Source: Candidatus Obscuribacterales bacterium
GTDB taxonomy: Bacteria; Cyanobacteriota; Vampirovibrionia; Obscuribacterales; Obscuribacteraceae
DNA length: 64,000 nucleotides
Reading direction: 5' to 3'
Assembly (NCBI GenBank): GCA_019747875.1
Contig: JAIEQI010000031.1
Location: 1-64,000, forward strand
The notes beneath the pieces are model-generated. The model ran no database searches. It was not told the DNA's origin and was given only the letters and a program-made list of their open reading frames with translations. Below, piece by piece: positions 63,700 to 64,000 of this stretch (position 1 is its first letter; each line of letters starts with the position of its first letter). The position numbers were made by a program, and so were the translations under genes.

Positions 63700-63779
63700 T
63701 GGGCAAGAAGGGACTTGAACCCTTACGGTTTCCCACTAGATCCTAAGTCTAGCGCGTCTGCCAATTCCGCCACTCGCCC
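63700..63779 (-). tRNA. tRNA-Leu (anticodon UAG)
   Basis: Read on the minus strand: acceptor GGGCGAG pairs with CTTGCCC; D-arm GCGGAATTGGCAGAC; anticodon arm CTAGA-CTTAGGA-TCTAG gives anticodon TAG; variable arm present; T-arm AGGG-TTCAAGT-CCCT. CCA is not encoded. tRNA-Leu 3' ends are frequent integration sites, matching its place at the edge of the defence island. Confidence 0.95.
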
Positions 63780-64000
63780 GGTTGTTGGACTAATCAGAAT
63801 AGCATAAAGCTACTGGCGCGCGCTGGAATCGTGGACACGACTGGACAGAGAGGCGGAATTAAAGTTGTAGCAATGGTTTCGGCGATGGGGTTTGGCAAAG
63901 AAAATTCACAAGACTTGCCAAGACGAACATCGAGCCAGCGTGGTCAAGAGATAAATAATAGAAATTGAGACGACGACCAAAAACCGGCGACGCAAGGATG
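63780..64000 (+). other. Window end, no confident gene
   Basis: A short plus-strand frame (MVSAMGFGKENSQDLPRRTS...) near 63881 ends at a stop within 25 codons or so. Nothing firm is visible before the window ends. Confidence 0.3.

Overview
This looks like a 64 kb bacterial accessory region carrying mobilisation genes, toxin-immunity genes and a large anti-phage defence island. The DNA is of middling GC by eye. Four traits point, as inference only, to the Melainabacteria/Vampirovibrionia (Obscuribacterales-like) lineage: a Ser/Thr kinase with a membrane anchor and C-terminal helical repeats, several secreted TPR proteins, long Ala/Pro/Glu-rich polymorphic-toxin proteins, and long loosely packed intergenic spacers. 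No rRNA or marker gene is present to settle it.

Layout. (1) 1-8.8 kb: secreted proteins (a redoxin-fold protein and a 708-aa protein with a 34-proline run), small hypotheticals, a 610-aa protein and a patchwork of gene debris built from pieces of two genes found elsewhere in the window. (2) 8.9-12.1 kb: a tightly packed plus-strand operon that includes an AcrVA2-family anti-CRISPR homologue broken by one frameshift and a 55-aa gene; decayed repeats follow. (3) 13-18 kb: an acyltransferase-3 membrane protein convergent with a Ser/Thr kinase. (4) 18-26 kb: a minus-strand polymorphic toxin/immunity operon (CdiA-CT-like nuclease and likely immunity gene, a tandem SUKH protein, a second toxin-like protein, a secreted TPR protein). 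(5) 26-31 kb: a mobilisation module (relaxase, MobC-like protein, oriT-like inverted and direct repeats), a six-unit array of a conserved block at about 160-bp spacing, ssb with a decayed inverted second copy, and an ECF sigma factor with a small downstream gene. (6) 32-35 kb: a proteasome-like Ntn-hydrolase followed by a PD-(D/E)XK-like nuclease, then two AlpA-type regulators. (7) 35-63.4 kb: the defence island. It holds an HsdS-TRD/HEPN-motif protein plus an SNF2-type helicase, facing a 1568-aa HSP90/sacsin-type ATPase; a three-gene ABC-3C system; and a complete class 1 DISARM operon (drmD, drmMI, drmA, drmB, drmC). (8) The right end holds a tRNA-Leu(UAG), a typical integration hot spot.

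How the genes work together. DISARM should act as a restriction system with methylation-based self-recognition. The ABC-3C operon should act as an ATPase-triggered nuclease. The 35-41 kb gene pair, with or without the giant ATPase, and the Ntn-hydrolase/nuclease pair are the best candidates for undescribed systems. The relaxase module, the AlpA regulators and the tRNA edge suggest that at least part of the region moves between replicons, although no integrase or replication initiator was recognised.
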